Shown piece by piece: positions 1-10,490 of a DNA stretch of 64,000 nucleotides. Position 1 is the stretch's first letter. Every line of letters begins with the position of its first letter. The notes beneath the pieces were generated by a model. That model saw only the letters and a program-made list of their open reading frames with translations, was not told the DNA's origin and searched no databases. This DNA comes from Tanypteryx hageni. Lineage: Eukaryota > Arthropoda > Insecta > Odonata > Petaluridae. A program made the position numbers and the translations under genes. The stretch is from the NCBI GenBank assembly GCA_028673005.1, contig CM054113.1, positions 67,396,350 through 67,460,349 on the forward strand, in the 5' to 3' direction.

Positions 1-1
1 T

Positions 2-301
2 GAAATGATCAGTCTAATACGCGATGAAACCAATCTCTACGGCAAAAACAGAAAATTGGCCAAGCAGAATTCGCCTACATCACGTCTCGCTAATTGGAAG
101 CGTAGTGAATCTTGTGATATCGAGGCCTTCCTTGGCGTAATTATAAACATGGGCCTAAATCCAAAGACTGAAATACAAGAATATTTCAGTACAGAATGGA
201 TCAAGCAAATGCAATTTTCTGGCGATGTTTTTTCTTTAAATGATTTTCTCATGCTATTTTCCAATTGCATTGAGGACTATCACACAAAGAAAAATATTTG
301 A
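2..301 (+). pseudogene. piggyBac-type transposase fragment
   Basis: An open stretch of about 99 codons resembles the N-terminal part of the DDE_Tnp_1_7 (PiggyBac transposase-derived, PGBD) domain: a DETN segment, then W-x-E-AFLGVIINMGL, then a YFSTEW-like segment and an F..DVFSLNDF-like segment. It stops at TGA just before position 302, long before the catalytic aspartates, and its start lies off the left edge. It is a decayed or truncated copy, not a functional gene. Family assignment rests on motif resemblance only. Confidence 0.55.
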
Positions 302-1229
302 GGAGTAGCGGAGTGCAAACAGATGTAAATATTCAATTAACTGTAAATAGTGTATATTTTTAATAGTGTTAGTTAGAGACAGTATTCAGAGATGCACCAC
401 CAGTTTTAAGAAAAATCACTGCTAAACAACATCATACTTGGAGAGTAATAACTACCTCATATCTATAATATTTATGTTATAAGTGCAGTTTTCATATATA
501 TGAATATGTAGTTGACTGATTTGGCTTTTAAAAAAAATACCCATTTTTTAAAAATTTTATCTGAAAAAAATGAACAGGAATTTAAAATCTCTGTATATTT
601 TAGCGACAAGGGAAGGGTTAACACTCTTTAGAAATGAGTGTATCGAAAAAGGTTTTCATTGGAATCAAATTTTGGTGCCCCTTTGGATAGGCATTTGAGG
701 AGGTCGACTCAACTCTATATTTGCAATTTCTTAGTCTGTTTTTAATATAATTGGCAGAGGTTTTATTATAGCATGTTACATGGAAGAGAAAACTTGTGCA
801 GATGAGTATGTGCTTGCAAATCGACAGATGTGACACAGGAAATTTTCGAAGTTGTGGAAATTGCAAATGAGGCAGCAATATAACTAATTTTTAGAAGTCG
901 ATCAATGATGGGTAAACAATGGTGGAAAGAGAATAGGGACAGCAATAGTTTGCATGTGTCGGGTGGAAAGTTTGGGTACCCGAGGCAACAGACATGACAA
1001 GATTTACTTACAATCACTCGCCCACTAAATTCTTCACTTTCTAACCTCACAAACTAAACCGATATATCGATGCAAATGCAATAAAGTTTTGAGGTAATTC
1101 TTTTAAATCTCAGATATTACAACTGTGGAAAAACAAAATTATCTTAAGAATTGTTTTAAACGCCATGCGCCACATTTGAGAGACAGATGCGCCAAAAGTG
1201 GTGCATGCACCATAGTTTGGGCACCACTG
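302..1229. repeat. Non-coding stretch ending in a hAT terminus
   Basis: No convincing gene. The stretch ends at 1229 with GTTTGGGCACCACTG, whose reverse complement starts CAGTGGTGCCCAAAC, a typical hAT terminal inverted repeat. The preceding 80 bases hold several GCGCCA/GGTGCA motifs typical of subterminal repeats. The matching left terminus was not found, so this may be one end of a longer element that includes or precedes the left edge. Confidence 0.4.
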
Positions 1230-1706
1230 ACCTAGAGTGATTAACTATCGCTTTACATACAATAAACGAATATTTATTTGTCAAGTAATTAAATGAAAAT
1301 CATTGTTTTTATAAGAAAAATAAATATGTAATTTAAGCAAGGACAGTAGAATTCCCGATTTCTTCTTCATCGCAAAAGAGGGAAAATAAGGCTGGTAAAC
1401 ACAACTGTGCAAAGAAAAATTTTAAGTTACCTCTTGAATCTCTGATGCTGTAGGATTTCCTTAATGCTAGCGTAGATGATTTTTCTCAATTCCTCTTACT
1501 AATGAATTCATTTATCCTCCTTCCACACAAGCAATCTATGGGTGTAGTACGTCCGATGGATACCAAACACCTAAAAAATTTCCAAATTACCTAACTGTTC
1601 GGTGTTCGGTACGGCATCGCTATGAACACCAAACAGTTTGTCTGATTACCGAACAGTTCGGGTGAAAACCGAACAGGTGGCAACCCTATGTTGCTAAGAT
1701 AGCCAG

Positions 1707-1797
1707 CATTGTTCATCTTGGATTTTTGCATTGTTAGACTCGGGCTTCAAGTGCATTTGCACTAAGCTTATAATAAAATGCATGAAGGACAAAAACA
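1707..1797 (+). repeat. Direct repeat, copy 1
   Basis: About 90 bp, beginning CATTGTTCATCTTGG and ending in a run of AAGGACAA. It recurs in the same orientation at 2169-2264 with scattered mismatches. The two copies lie about 460 bp apart. Family unknown; they could be termini of a small element or two insertions of one repeat. The rest of 1230-2573 shows no gene; 1590-1680 holds several ACCGAACAG/TGTTCGGT motifs in both orientations. Confidence 0.5.
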
Positions 1798-2168
1798 AAT
1801 CAAGCCTCGAGTGATGTCACCTCCCAGTATAAACCCAAATAAATCAATTATTTCGACAAATCTTTCGCCGGAATACTCAGTGTGAAGTCATGCAGTTTTT
1901 AAGCAGGTAGGCATCTTCTGAAAAAGCATGGGTACAATATCAGGAAAGTTTTCATTTTTGCATTTGATTATCACATAATCGGCTGTAATACGATGTGTAG
2001 ACCTTTCATCTTTAAAATATCTTATGATCGAGATTTTGACTCGAGATTTACACTATTTCACTTAGAAAATAATGAAAATTCTTATTCTTACTTTCGATTC
2101 TGTTGTTTAATTCGTGTTTGCTCATATTTTAAGATTATATCTGATTTGGTCTGATTTTTCAACATTTC

Positions 2169-2264
2169 CATTGTTGATCTCGGATTTTTGCATTGTTAGA
2201 CTCAGGCTTTCACGTGCATTTGCACTTAGCCTACAATGAAACAAACGCATCAAGGACAATAACC
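2169..2264 (+). repeat. Direct repeat, copy 2
   Basis: Second copy of the 1707-1797 repeat, sharing the GGATTTTTGCATTGTTAGAC core and the GTGCATTTGCACTTAGC-like segment. Confidence 0.5.
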
Positions 2265-3429
2265 AATTGAAAATTTATATGAAAAGTTACGTGTAAATAT
2301 AAAATAAATGAAACCCATAGCAAAGATAAGAAATGATTCCAATGCATTGTAATAATAGACAACTTAACATTTCACACATTGAAAATATCATTTCGTTTGC
2401 AACTTTTATTGTGCAGTTTAAGCAAATTACTATATTGATAATGTTTGTGATTAATTTCCTTCGATATTGATGCGTGGCCGGTGCATTGATTACTTAATAT
2501 TAAACAAACCACAAAACATATGATATGCTGTACCATCAGAAATAGTGAACAAAAAAAATATCGTGTACCGGTAATCTATATCCGAGCTTCTCAACCGGTA
2601 TGCCATGGCACACTGATGTGCCGTAAGGAAGCCCTTGGTGTGCCACGAAAATTTCGAGGGTTTGAAATATTCACTGAAGGGTGTTCAAGCAACGAAGTTC
2701 CCTAAAATTTTATTTTGCCAATCATGTTGATAGTGTAATTACCATAAGATATGCACAGTGAAACCAGTTATATATGAATATGTATACTACTTGTATTCGC
2801 CAAGAATCTATATAGTCTTAGATTATCTTATCATAAAACTGATACCTTCCCTTTTATTAGAATTAGTATTTTCTCATGTTGCGCCGAGTGCAAATGAAAT
2901 AAATACTTAGTTGACTATTATACAAAACACGCCACATAGTATTCATTTCATTTCCTCTCCACCCCCTTAATTTGATAGAATAACCTCAACCGATGACGTC
3001 AATCATTTTCTTTGTTTCTCACTGTCTCACCTTCCTAACTTATCATTAAGGGGAAATTGCACAGTGAAGTGGTTAGTTCCTCGATTTTGTGATATTTTCA
3101 AAGAAAACATTTGGTAAGTAACTATTTCTTCCACATACTACTGCTACAACTGTCTTTATTGCATTTTCCGCATTCTCGATTTCAAAATTTACGTAGTTTA
3201 TTATTTATTTTATTATTTTCTTTCTTTTGACAAAAGTTGTATAAAATGGCTTTCAGCAATTAATTTGCTCAGGGGTGTCGCTTCTACTTCTCACATTTGC
3301 CAGAACGAGTGTGGCCACTGCCTATATACAAAGCATTTATACCGGATTGAACACGCTGGGGTAAGCATATCTTTTGTAGTTTTTTGTGTCAGCTATTATA
3401 GATATTTTTTCTGAATAAAATCCTGAGGA

Positions 3430-3918
3430 AATAGTGCATACGCAATAAACATGGTGCTGCAGCAATGACAGGAAATGTCAAAGGATTCGTTGCGAAATTG
3501 AAAATGCAGAGCGCAAATGTGCGAATTATCCACTGATTTCTGCATAGCGAGGCCCTTATGTTAAATAATTTGCTGGATGAACTGAAGTCAGTTTTAGAGA
3601 ATGCGGTGAAAATAGTTAATTTCATTAAATCGATACCACTCAAGTCATGTCTTTTTTCCATCCTTTGTCATGAGATGGGTGCAGATCACCATTCCTTACT
3701 TCTTCATACTGAGATAAGGTGGCTTTCAAGAGGTAAAGTGTTAGCAAGAGTTTTCGAAGTAAAGGATGAGATAAAACAGTTCTTGACATCACAAAATGAA
3801 ATTTATCATGCCGATTTTATTAAAGATGACAACTGGTTAGCAAATTTGGTGTACATGGCTGACAACTTGGAACATCTCAATGAGATGAACATAAAATTGC
3901 AAGAATGTAACCAAAAGA
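3430..3918 (+). pseudogene. hAT transposase, central part (broken)
   Basis: Reads as a hAT (ZBED5/SCAND3-type) transposase: a GAAAMTG segment, an IIH-stop-FLHSEAL segment (a TGA where the family usually has Cys), then about 125 residues including LLLHTEIRWLSRGKVLARVFE, a hallmark of this group. The residue before GAAAMTG is His where the catalytic Asp of the usual DG-A-AM motif stands, so the domain is dead. The reading is cut at 3920 by the nested Tigger insertion, and the N-terminus with its BED finger is missing. Confidence 0.7.
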
Positions 3919-3920
3919 TA

Positions 3921-4993
3921 CAGTGGAAACCACTTAACACGAAAATGGTTAACACAAAATATCGGTTAACCCGAAAATAATTTTTGGTCCTAATAAAATA
4001 AATCCACGGAAATTCTTCGGATAACACGAAATGGCAGTTGAAACATGGTTTTCCCATGGTCTCTCAACCGCCATTTTTCCAAAACTCCCAACCCTGCCTA
4101 GATTTCCCATCAATGCATCAGTACGGAAAATCCTACTACCTCACCTACCCATCCTCCTACGCCTGTCTTTCTCTGTCATTGACCGTAGTCATTAGTAGGG
4201 CAACGAATCCCATCTATGCACTTCTGATCTAATGGAAACTTGCATTCACCCATGGAGAGGGCCCCCACCAAGAGTATCCTTTATTCCAGGCATCGTTTCC
4301 GCAGTAAACACATTCCTGGAACTGCCATCCGAGGACAATAGAAACGGGTTTGCAAAATCGGCTTCTTATCGTAGTTATTATTGGTGGGTTTCTCCCAATC
4401 ATCATCATAACTCTCCAGATCTCTATAAATAACATTCTTGAAATCTTATACCCTCATTTGATTGTGAATTTCTGAGTGAAACCACTGCTATATTTTAAAC
4501 AAACCAGTGTACGAAATCTTTTCTATTCATCGAGATAATTTTAAGTTTTAATTTTATATTTTTATTAAAATTAAATAATCCATATTAAAAATGGCCAATA
4601 AAGTCCATAAGTAAAATTCAGCTCCTGGAAGCGGTTGATGCTGGTGATAGATCCAAAACAGACATTTGCAAAGAGTTCGGAATTCCAAATTAAAGTTTGT
4701 CAACAATTATTAAAAATTGCAAAAAATTAACATCTGTTTACGAGAGAAGCAAGTTTGAACCAGAACGGAAGCGTCTACACACAGCAAAGCACGAAGATTT
4801 AGACGCTGCGCTGCTAATCTGGTTTAAGCAGGCAAGGGTAGAGAATGCTCCTATTTCTGACCCTGTTATCCCCGATATAATTTTATGCTTTAAAAATGAA
4901 AAATTTGCCTTTTGAAAAACATTTAGCATAAAAATCGGTTACCACGAAATGTTTTTCCAGTCCCATGCATTTCGTATTAACTGATTTCCACTG
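3921..4993 (+). mobile_element. Nested pogo/Tigger element
   Basis: Terminal inverted repeats begin CAGTGGAAACCACTTAACA on the left and CAGTGGAAATCAGTTAATA on the right (reverse complement), with a second CGGTTAACC/CGGTAACC motif inside each. A TA dinucleotide flanks both sides (3919-3920 and 4994-4995), the Tc1/mariner target duplication. It interrupts the transposase reading of the surrounding hAT, so it is the younger insertion. At 1.07 kb it is an internally deleted copy with only the DNA-binding part of a transposase. Confidence 0.8.
4612..4915 (+). pseudogene. pogo/Tigger transposase DNA-binding domain remnant
   Basis: Encodes a CENP-B-like N-terminal helix-turn-helix: LLEAVDAGDRSKTDICKEFG, a stop codon, then STIIKN and a second HTH segment with LDAALLIWFKQARVENAPIS, the usual linker before the DDE domain. 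The stop at about 4690 and absence of any DDE region show it is non-functional. It lies wholly within the 3921-4993 element. Confidence 0.65.
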
Positions 4994-5009
4994 TATTAAC
5001 TTGCTTGGA

Positions 5010-5563
5010 CAAAATAAATGGATTTGCAACTAAACTTCAACTATGGCATGAAGATGGACGTGGATCATTGAAAATGTTTGAACGAATAAATGGGATGCAG
5101 TTCGACAAGAATTTCTTAAATGTAGTTTCCTAACATCCATCTATTCTTTACAAAAAACTCAATCAGTACTTCAAGTTCAGAAGTACAAAATATTTTGACT
5201 GGATTTGAGATTCTCTAAGTCTTTCATCAGAAGAATCATCCAAGAAACTTACTCTGAAATTATGAGAGGAACTTAAGAAGCGATCGCATACTTGAACTTA
5301 AATTTAGTGAAATATCTTTGGACAAGTTTTGGCTTCAAGCTAGGGGTGAATACCCTTCAATAGCTGAATTGGCGATCGATGTGTTGCTTCAGTTTCCAAC
5401 TACATATTTATGTGAATTAAGTTTTTCAACAATGGCACTTATTAAGAATAATAAAAGGACATGTTTGAAGAACTTGGATGAAGAACTTTGTGTAGCTCTT
5501 TCCACTATCGAGCCAAACATTAAGCATGTACGTTCCGAAAGGCAAGCCCAAGTTTCCCATTGA
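5010..5563 (+). pseudogene. hAT transposase C-terminal part (broken)
   Basis: Continues the transposase interrupted by the Tigger: a KINGFATKLQLW segment near 5015, several stops and frame changes, then 81 open codons (5318-5563) containing FPTTYLCELSFSTM and an arginine/lysine-rich NNKRTCLKNLDEELCVALS segment, the hAT C-terminal dimerisation (Dimer_Tnp_hAT) region. The order and spacing match the 3430-3918 fragment once the Tigger is removed. Confidence 0.7.
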
Positions 5564-6091
5564 AGAATGAAAATGTTTGGAATGTTGCATTATGTATGTA
5601 CTTCATTTGCAACAAAAGTATTTAATATGTTCAATGTTATTTTAACAGTAATGACAGTATTAAACATACTTATTCTACTTTTAGTTTTTTTTTTCTTTAA
5701 AAATTTGCATTAAAGCAGTGAAACTAACCAGAATAGGGTTTGGTGTGCAACGAGATTTGAGCAAGTATGTAAGTGTGCCGTGGACAAAAAAAAGGTTGAG
5801 AAGCACTTATCTATATCATGTAGGTTTTTGGTTATGAACATGGTGTGAGCTATATAATTATTTTAAGAGGGGCAATAAAAATGGTTCAACTAATAACACT
5901 CTTTGTAACAATTTTTTGTCATGGGAACTATTGCATTGGGTCACTTCACTCAAGGGTCTCGAGATGTTTGCAGGAAGTACTGCAATGGGCCCCTAGTTAC
6001 AATCAAAAACGAAAAAGGAGAAACCTCCTTATAACCATAAAAATTAAAAAAGAAGTACACAAATACACACCGGTTTAGGGTAAATTACTTC

Positions 6092-6354
6092 ATACCAGGG
6101 ACCCATGTTTACACGCACACGAATCACGCAAGCAAATAAATCAAAATTGTACTTTTTGTTAAAAATGCCTAGATACATACATATTTCGGAATCGATGATT
6201 CCATCCTCAGTAGGCCGATCATAAAGATCGGCCTACTGAGAAAGAAATCATTGATTCCGAAATACGTATCTAAGTTTTCTTTTTAAAAATGAAGTACAAT
6301 TTTGATTTATTTGCTTGAGTGATTCGTGCATGTGTAAACAAGGGTCCCTGGCAT
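6092..6354. repeat. Fold-back element, about 130-bp arms
   Basis: A near-continuous inverted repeat. The left arm starts ATACCAGGGACCC and the right arm ends GGGTCCCTGGCAT; both contain AAATAAATCAAAATTGTACTT and a GATTCCGAAATA-type motif. The arms meet around GGCCGATC-ATAAA-GATCGGCC at 6213-6232. Arms differ by scattered substitutions and small indels. A transcript would form one long hairpin. It carries no coding sequence and no clear target duplication. The stretch 5817-6091 just upstream shows no gene. Confidence 0.75.
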
Positions 6355-6654
6355 AATTTTTCAATTAGAAGCACAGGTATACATTTACTTTCATAAAGAT
6401 AGAAATCGTATGGAAATGAACTAAAGAAAATGCACTATATTTTAGGAGGAACTGAAGGTCACGCTACCGGAAGTCAAAAATTCCAACTCACACATTACAT
6501 GACACACAGGATGAAAACAAGATTTTGAGGCAAAAAATAAGGGATCGCAAATTATGCAAGGTCACAAAATACTAGAGTATATATGGTACGTACTTTACAA
6601 TCCAAGCATAACATAATATGTATGCACGTTTGCACTTTGAATTTTTTTGTTTGT

Positions 6655-6723
6655 GACTTACGCAAAAGTTTACGTAAGGTCAACTTTACGCAAGTTGGGG
6701 CTTACGTAAGCCAGGGACTGGCT
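6655..6723. repeat. Possible transposon end with CTTACG repeats
   Basis: Contains CTTACGCAAAAG, TTTACGTAAGG, TTTACGCAAG and CTTACGTAAG in alternating orientation, ending AGCCAGGGACTG. Read in reverse it starts CAGTCCCTGGCTTACG, like a DNA-transposon terminus with iterated subterminal motifs. No partner end was seen. The rest of 6355-6847 has no recognisable gene. Confidence 0.3.
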
Positions 6724-6847
6724 GTATATAACTGATTTAACATGTTAAAATAGATTAAGATGTTAGAGCATAAAGGACTGGCAAAACTAACAAAGGATAG
6801 ACAATACAAATGTAAATGAAATGGAAATAACATTTGTATCAACTAAC

Positions 6848-7016
6848 CAAGAGATCCTTCTCCAGCCTCTTGCAGCATCTGTGCAGATTCAACGGACACC
6901 AATGCCTTCCTTGGCTTCCCTTTCTCCTTTTTCACTTTGCTGTCCCCTGCCTCATCCTCATCATCATCCTCGTCACTGGGCACTTCATTATCGGCTACTA
7001 TTACCAAACCATGTTG
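6848..7016 (-). CDS. LRRFIP2: LRRFIP exon 6 (last one seen)
   Basis: The acceptor TTTGTTTCAG precedes 7016 and the donor GTTAGT follows 6848. The 169-bp exon begins in phase 0 with QHGLVIV, which continues the preceding LEERDMLIQ, then an acidic run [12 protein letters not shown], a Lys-rich patch, and [14 protein letters not shown]. The family has the same order: a KHG-V/I-I segment followed later by an ESAG-EG-L segment. The acidic insert is longer than I expect for vertebrate members. Confidence 0.85.
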
Positions 7017-10000
7017 CTGAAACAAATAACAATAGAAAAAACATTATAAATTAATATATTATAAATATTAATAAACTTTTCTAAAACAATTTGAGCCTAA
7101 ATTGTAATGATCTTAGTGAATGGATTTTAGAGAAATATTTAAAAAAAGGTCAACTTATAAGGAATAGTGACATTAAACATATTAAATCAATCAAGATAAT
7201 AATTTTCATTTCCTGGGAAATTAAGGCATAAGGCATCTATCCAGAATTTCTAAATTATCTGGCAATCGGCTTGCATCCAAGTTTTCGAATTTGAAGTTTC
7301 ATGGCTAGGATCGCCCTTTTTAAGCAATAACTATAACCATCATTAAGACAATAGCCCATATGTTACACTAAAACTTATGTAAAAATTATGATATTTTGTG
7401 TGCTATGTTATGGTGTCATCATCTGTGCCTTTTAGTACGTACCTGGATAAAAAAATTAATTTAAAATAATCATGTCATCATATGTATACGTCGTTGGCTG
7501 AAATCAAATGGATTGTAATGCAGTCTAAGCTTTAAATCAATGCTCTTGTAGTATGGAAAATCAATTCCCATTGAAGTGCATTGGATTCGTTACTATGGTA
7601 GTTTATATTTTTCATTGTTGAAGACCAAAAAAATTTCATAATTTTAAGATTAAAATCACATTTTTACGCAAATTCAGCATGGATTTGAATTTTGTCTTCA
7701 AGAAAAATATACTTTATTCTTTCATCCACCATACTGTGCATATCTCAACTTTGTATCTTAATTTTAAATAATTTAAAAAATCAATTTTATGTAGTCCTGC
7801 ACAGTTTTTAATGCTTTTCTTATGGGTGTTGAAAATTGGACTTGGGGGTCAAAAACACCCCTTAAAATATAACTTTTTTGTAATTTTTTAATTTTTTCCC
7901 GAGGTTGTACCCAATGACCTATCTTCTTTCCAAATTTCAGCTATGTAGCTCTTCTAGAAGTACCTTAGGTTTTATATGATATATCCTATATATGTAAGAA
8001 GCATCTATTTATGAAGATATACTAATAATCAGTGCTTGCATACTGCAAGCATTGGGAGTGCCTGGAGTCAAACCGAGGACACCTACATATTATCCGAAGG
8101 CCTACTCATGACATCCACAAACCCTGAAAATTTCAGCGTAATATTCCTCTTAGTATTCTAATGGGACTTGAAAATTAACGTTTTGGGGTGTAAAAGACCC
8201 AGTTGTAAGGGGAAATTATGGAATTTTCGATTTTTCCTGAGGGTTTTGAACCAACACCAAGGTTCCTTCCAAATTTCAGCTCTGTAGAATATCTAGAAGT
8301 ACCTTAGGTTTTATATCATTATCATAATATATCCTCCGTAAGAAGCAGCTATTTATTATACTAGTAGGAGGTGCTTGCATACTGCAAGCATTTCATCTCA
8401 CCTTGAAAAAACATTCATTTTTCAGACAGATATTTCATCATTACAAATATTCTATTAATTCTAAAGATTTCACCTCCGCAGCAAATTCTACTTATAAATA
8501 AAATTTCAGCTCCGTAGCACATGCGGAAATACATAAACCTTGAAAATTTGTTTAAACAATTGCGAATTTTTAGCGGCCGCATTGTTGCACTTTTTCAAGA
8601 TTTTCGTTTTTTCTAGTCGGTTTTGCACAAAATCCTATCTATGAAAAAAATTTCGAATCTCCAGCACATCTGAAAGTGCCTAAACATTAGTATCCTCCTA
8701 TATGTTATATGTTAGATGTTATATCCTCCTCTGTAAGAGTCGTCGATATATAATGATATTATATACTAGTAGTTGGTGCTTGCATACTGCAAGCATTTCA
8801 TCTCACATTAAAAGAACATTCATTTTTCAGACAGAAATTTCAACATTACAAATAGTCTTTTAATTCTAAAGATTTCATTTCTGCAGCGATTTTCGTTTTT
8901 CCCACATGTAAGAATAATAGTTTAAAACAATCTCCAAATGTTGCAATTTTAAAAATTTTACACTTTCTTCATTATAAGGTTCTAATGCTACACATTTTAG
9001 CCAAATTTTAAAGTTGTAGCACTTTTAGAAATAAAATAATATTTTTCTAATTGTTTAAATTTAAATAATTTTTAACGGCCGCCGCAATACATATATGGTA
9101 AAATTGAAATGTTTATTTGTGCAAATTTACTACTCTGTAAATAATTTGAAAATTTCAGCTTCCTAGCTCATCCCATAGTACCTAAACAGCTATCTATTTG
9201 TTTAAATTTTAAGAATTTTTAACTGCCAAACAAATTAAAATATCAAAATTTGTATAATCCCTATTTCGTTTTTTTTAAGAATTCTACTGATAAAAAAAAT
9301 TTCAACTCCGTGGCGCATTCGGAAATATATAAACCTTGAAAATTTGTTTAAACAATTGCGAATTTTTAGCGGCCGCATTGTTGCACTTTTTCAAGATTTT
9401 CGTTTTTTCTAGTCGGTTTTGCACAAAATCCTACCTAAGAAAAAAATTTCGAATCTCAAGCTTATCTGGAAGTGCCTAAACATTAGTATCCTCCTGTTAT
9501 ATGTTATATCCTCCTCTGTAAGAGTCGTCGATATATAATGATATATATATATATATACACACTAGTAATCGGTGCTTGCATACTGCAAGCATTGGTGCCC
9601 TATAACCACCACACCAAATTTCATTCCTACTACTTGATGAGAATTACCGTAAATTCCGCAAAGCTATTTACACAGGAAAAACTCAAATGTTGGAGTACCT
9701 GGAGTTGAACCGAAGACACCTACATAAGTTGTCTCATATTATCCAAGGCCTACTCATGAAATCTACAAACCCAGAAAATTTCAGTGCAAAATTCTTCTTA
9801 GTATTGTCTGCGCACCCAAATATGTTTCCCCTTTGCTTTTAAATGTCACGGTCTGAGAGTGACGTCATGACACTAAGCTAATTTTCAGTTTGTGGCACTA
9901 AGCTCTCGTTCAGTTTTATTAACACGTAAAAAAAATTCCCGAAGAAATATAGGGCCATTGTTATAAATAGTATAAAATCCCGTTTTTATGCAGTAAAAAT

Positions 10001-10438
10001 CGAATAATTGGACTAATTCAGCAGAGATTCAGGTTCTACTTTCAGGAAAAATAATCTTCGTTCTTTTTCCCGTCTTCTAATTCAGGTCCAGAATTTGTAC
10101 CTTAATTAAAAGTAATTTAAAAATGCAATTATAAAAAGGCTTGTACAGATTAAAATGGTTTTCTAATGGGACTTGAAAATGAATGTTTTGGGGTGTAAAA
10201 GACCCCGTTGTAAGGGGAAAGTTTGGAATTTTCAATTTTTCCTGATGGTTTTGGACCAACACCAAGGATCCCTCCAAATTTCAGTTCTGTGGAATATCTA
10301 GAAGTACCTTAGGTTTTATATCATACATATATTCTCTATAAGAAGCAGCTATTATATATGTATATATATATTATAAATAGATGCTTCTTGCACACACACA
10401 TTTGCATGTGTGTGTGTAAGAAGCATCTATTTATAATG

Positions 10439-10490
<52 letters not shown>

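Larger units (their letters stand above)
2582..5808 (+). mobile_element. hAT transposon (ZBED5-like) with perfect 8-bp TSD
   Basis: The left end reads CCGAGCTTCTCAACC and the right end, reverse complemented, AAGTGCTTCTCAACC; the common hAT form is CAGTGCTTCTCAACC. Next to both termini lie CCATGGCACAC / CCACGGCACAC subterminal motifs. The flanks carry identical 8-bp target duplications, ATCTATAT, at 2574-2581 and 5809-5816. The 3227-bp element holds two broken pieces of a hAT transposase on the plus strand and a nested Tigger at 3921-4993. Its 5' portion (2600-3420) has no transposase coding and may be leader, including a GTAAGTAA donor-like site near 3115. Confidence 0.85.

Noticed and set aside
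3806..4057. Minus-strand 83-codon frame
   Set aside because: A shadow of the hAT transposase on the plus strand that also runs into the Tigger end.
9542..10486. Simple satellite or CRISPR-like array from the recurring TGCTTGCATACTGCAAGCA
   Set aside because: Spacing is irregular (about 340-790 bp), the intervals are homologous to each other, and CTAG plus TC ends fit Helitrons.
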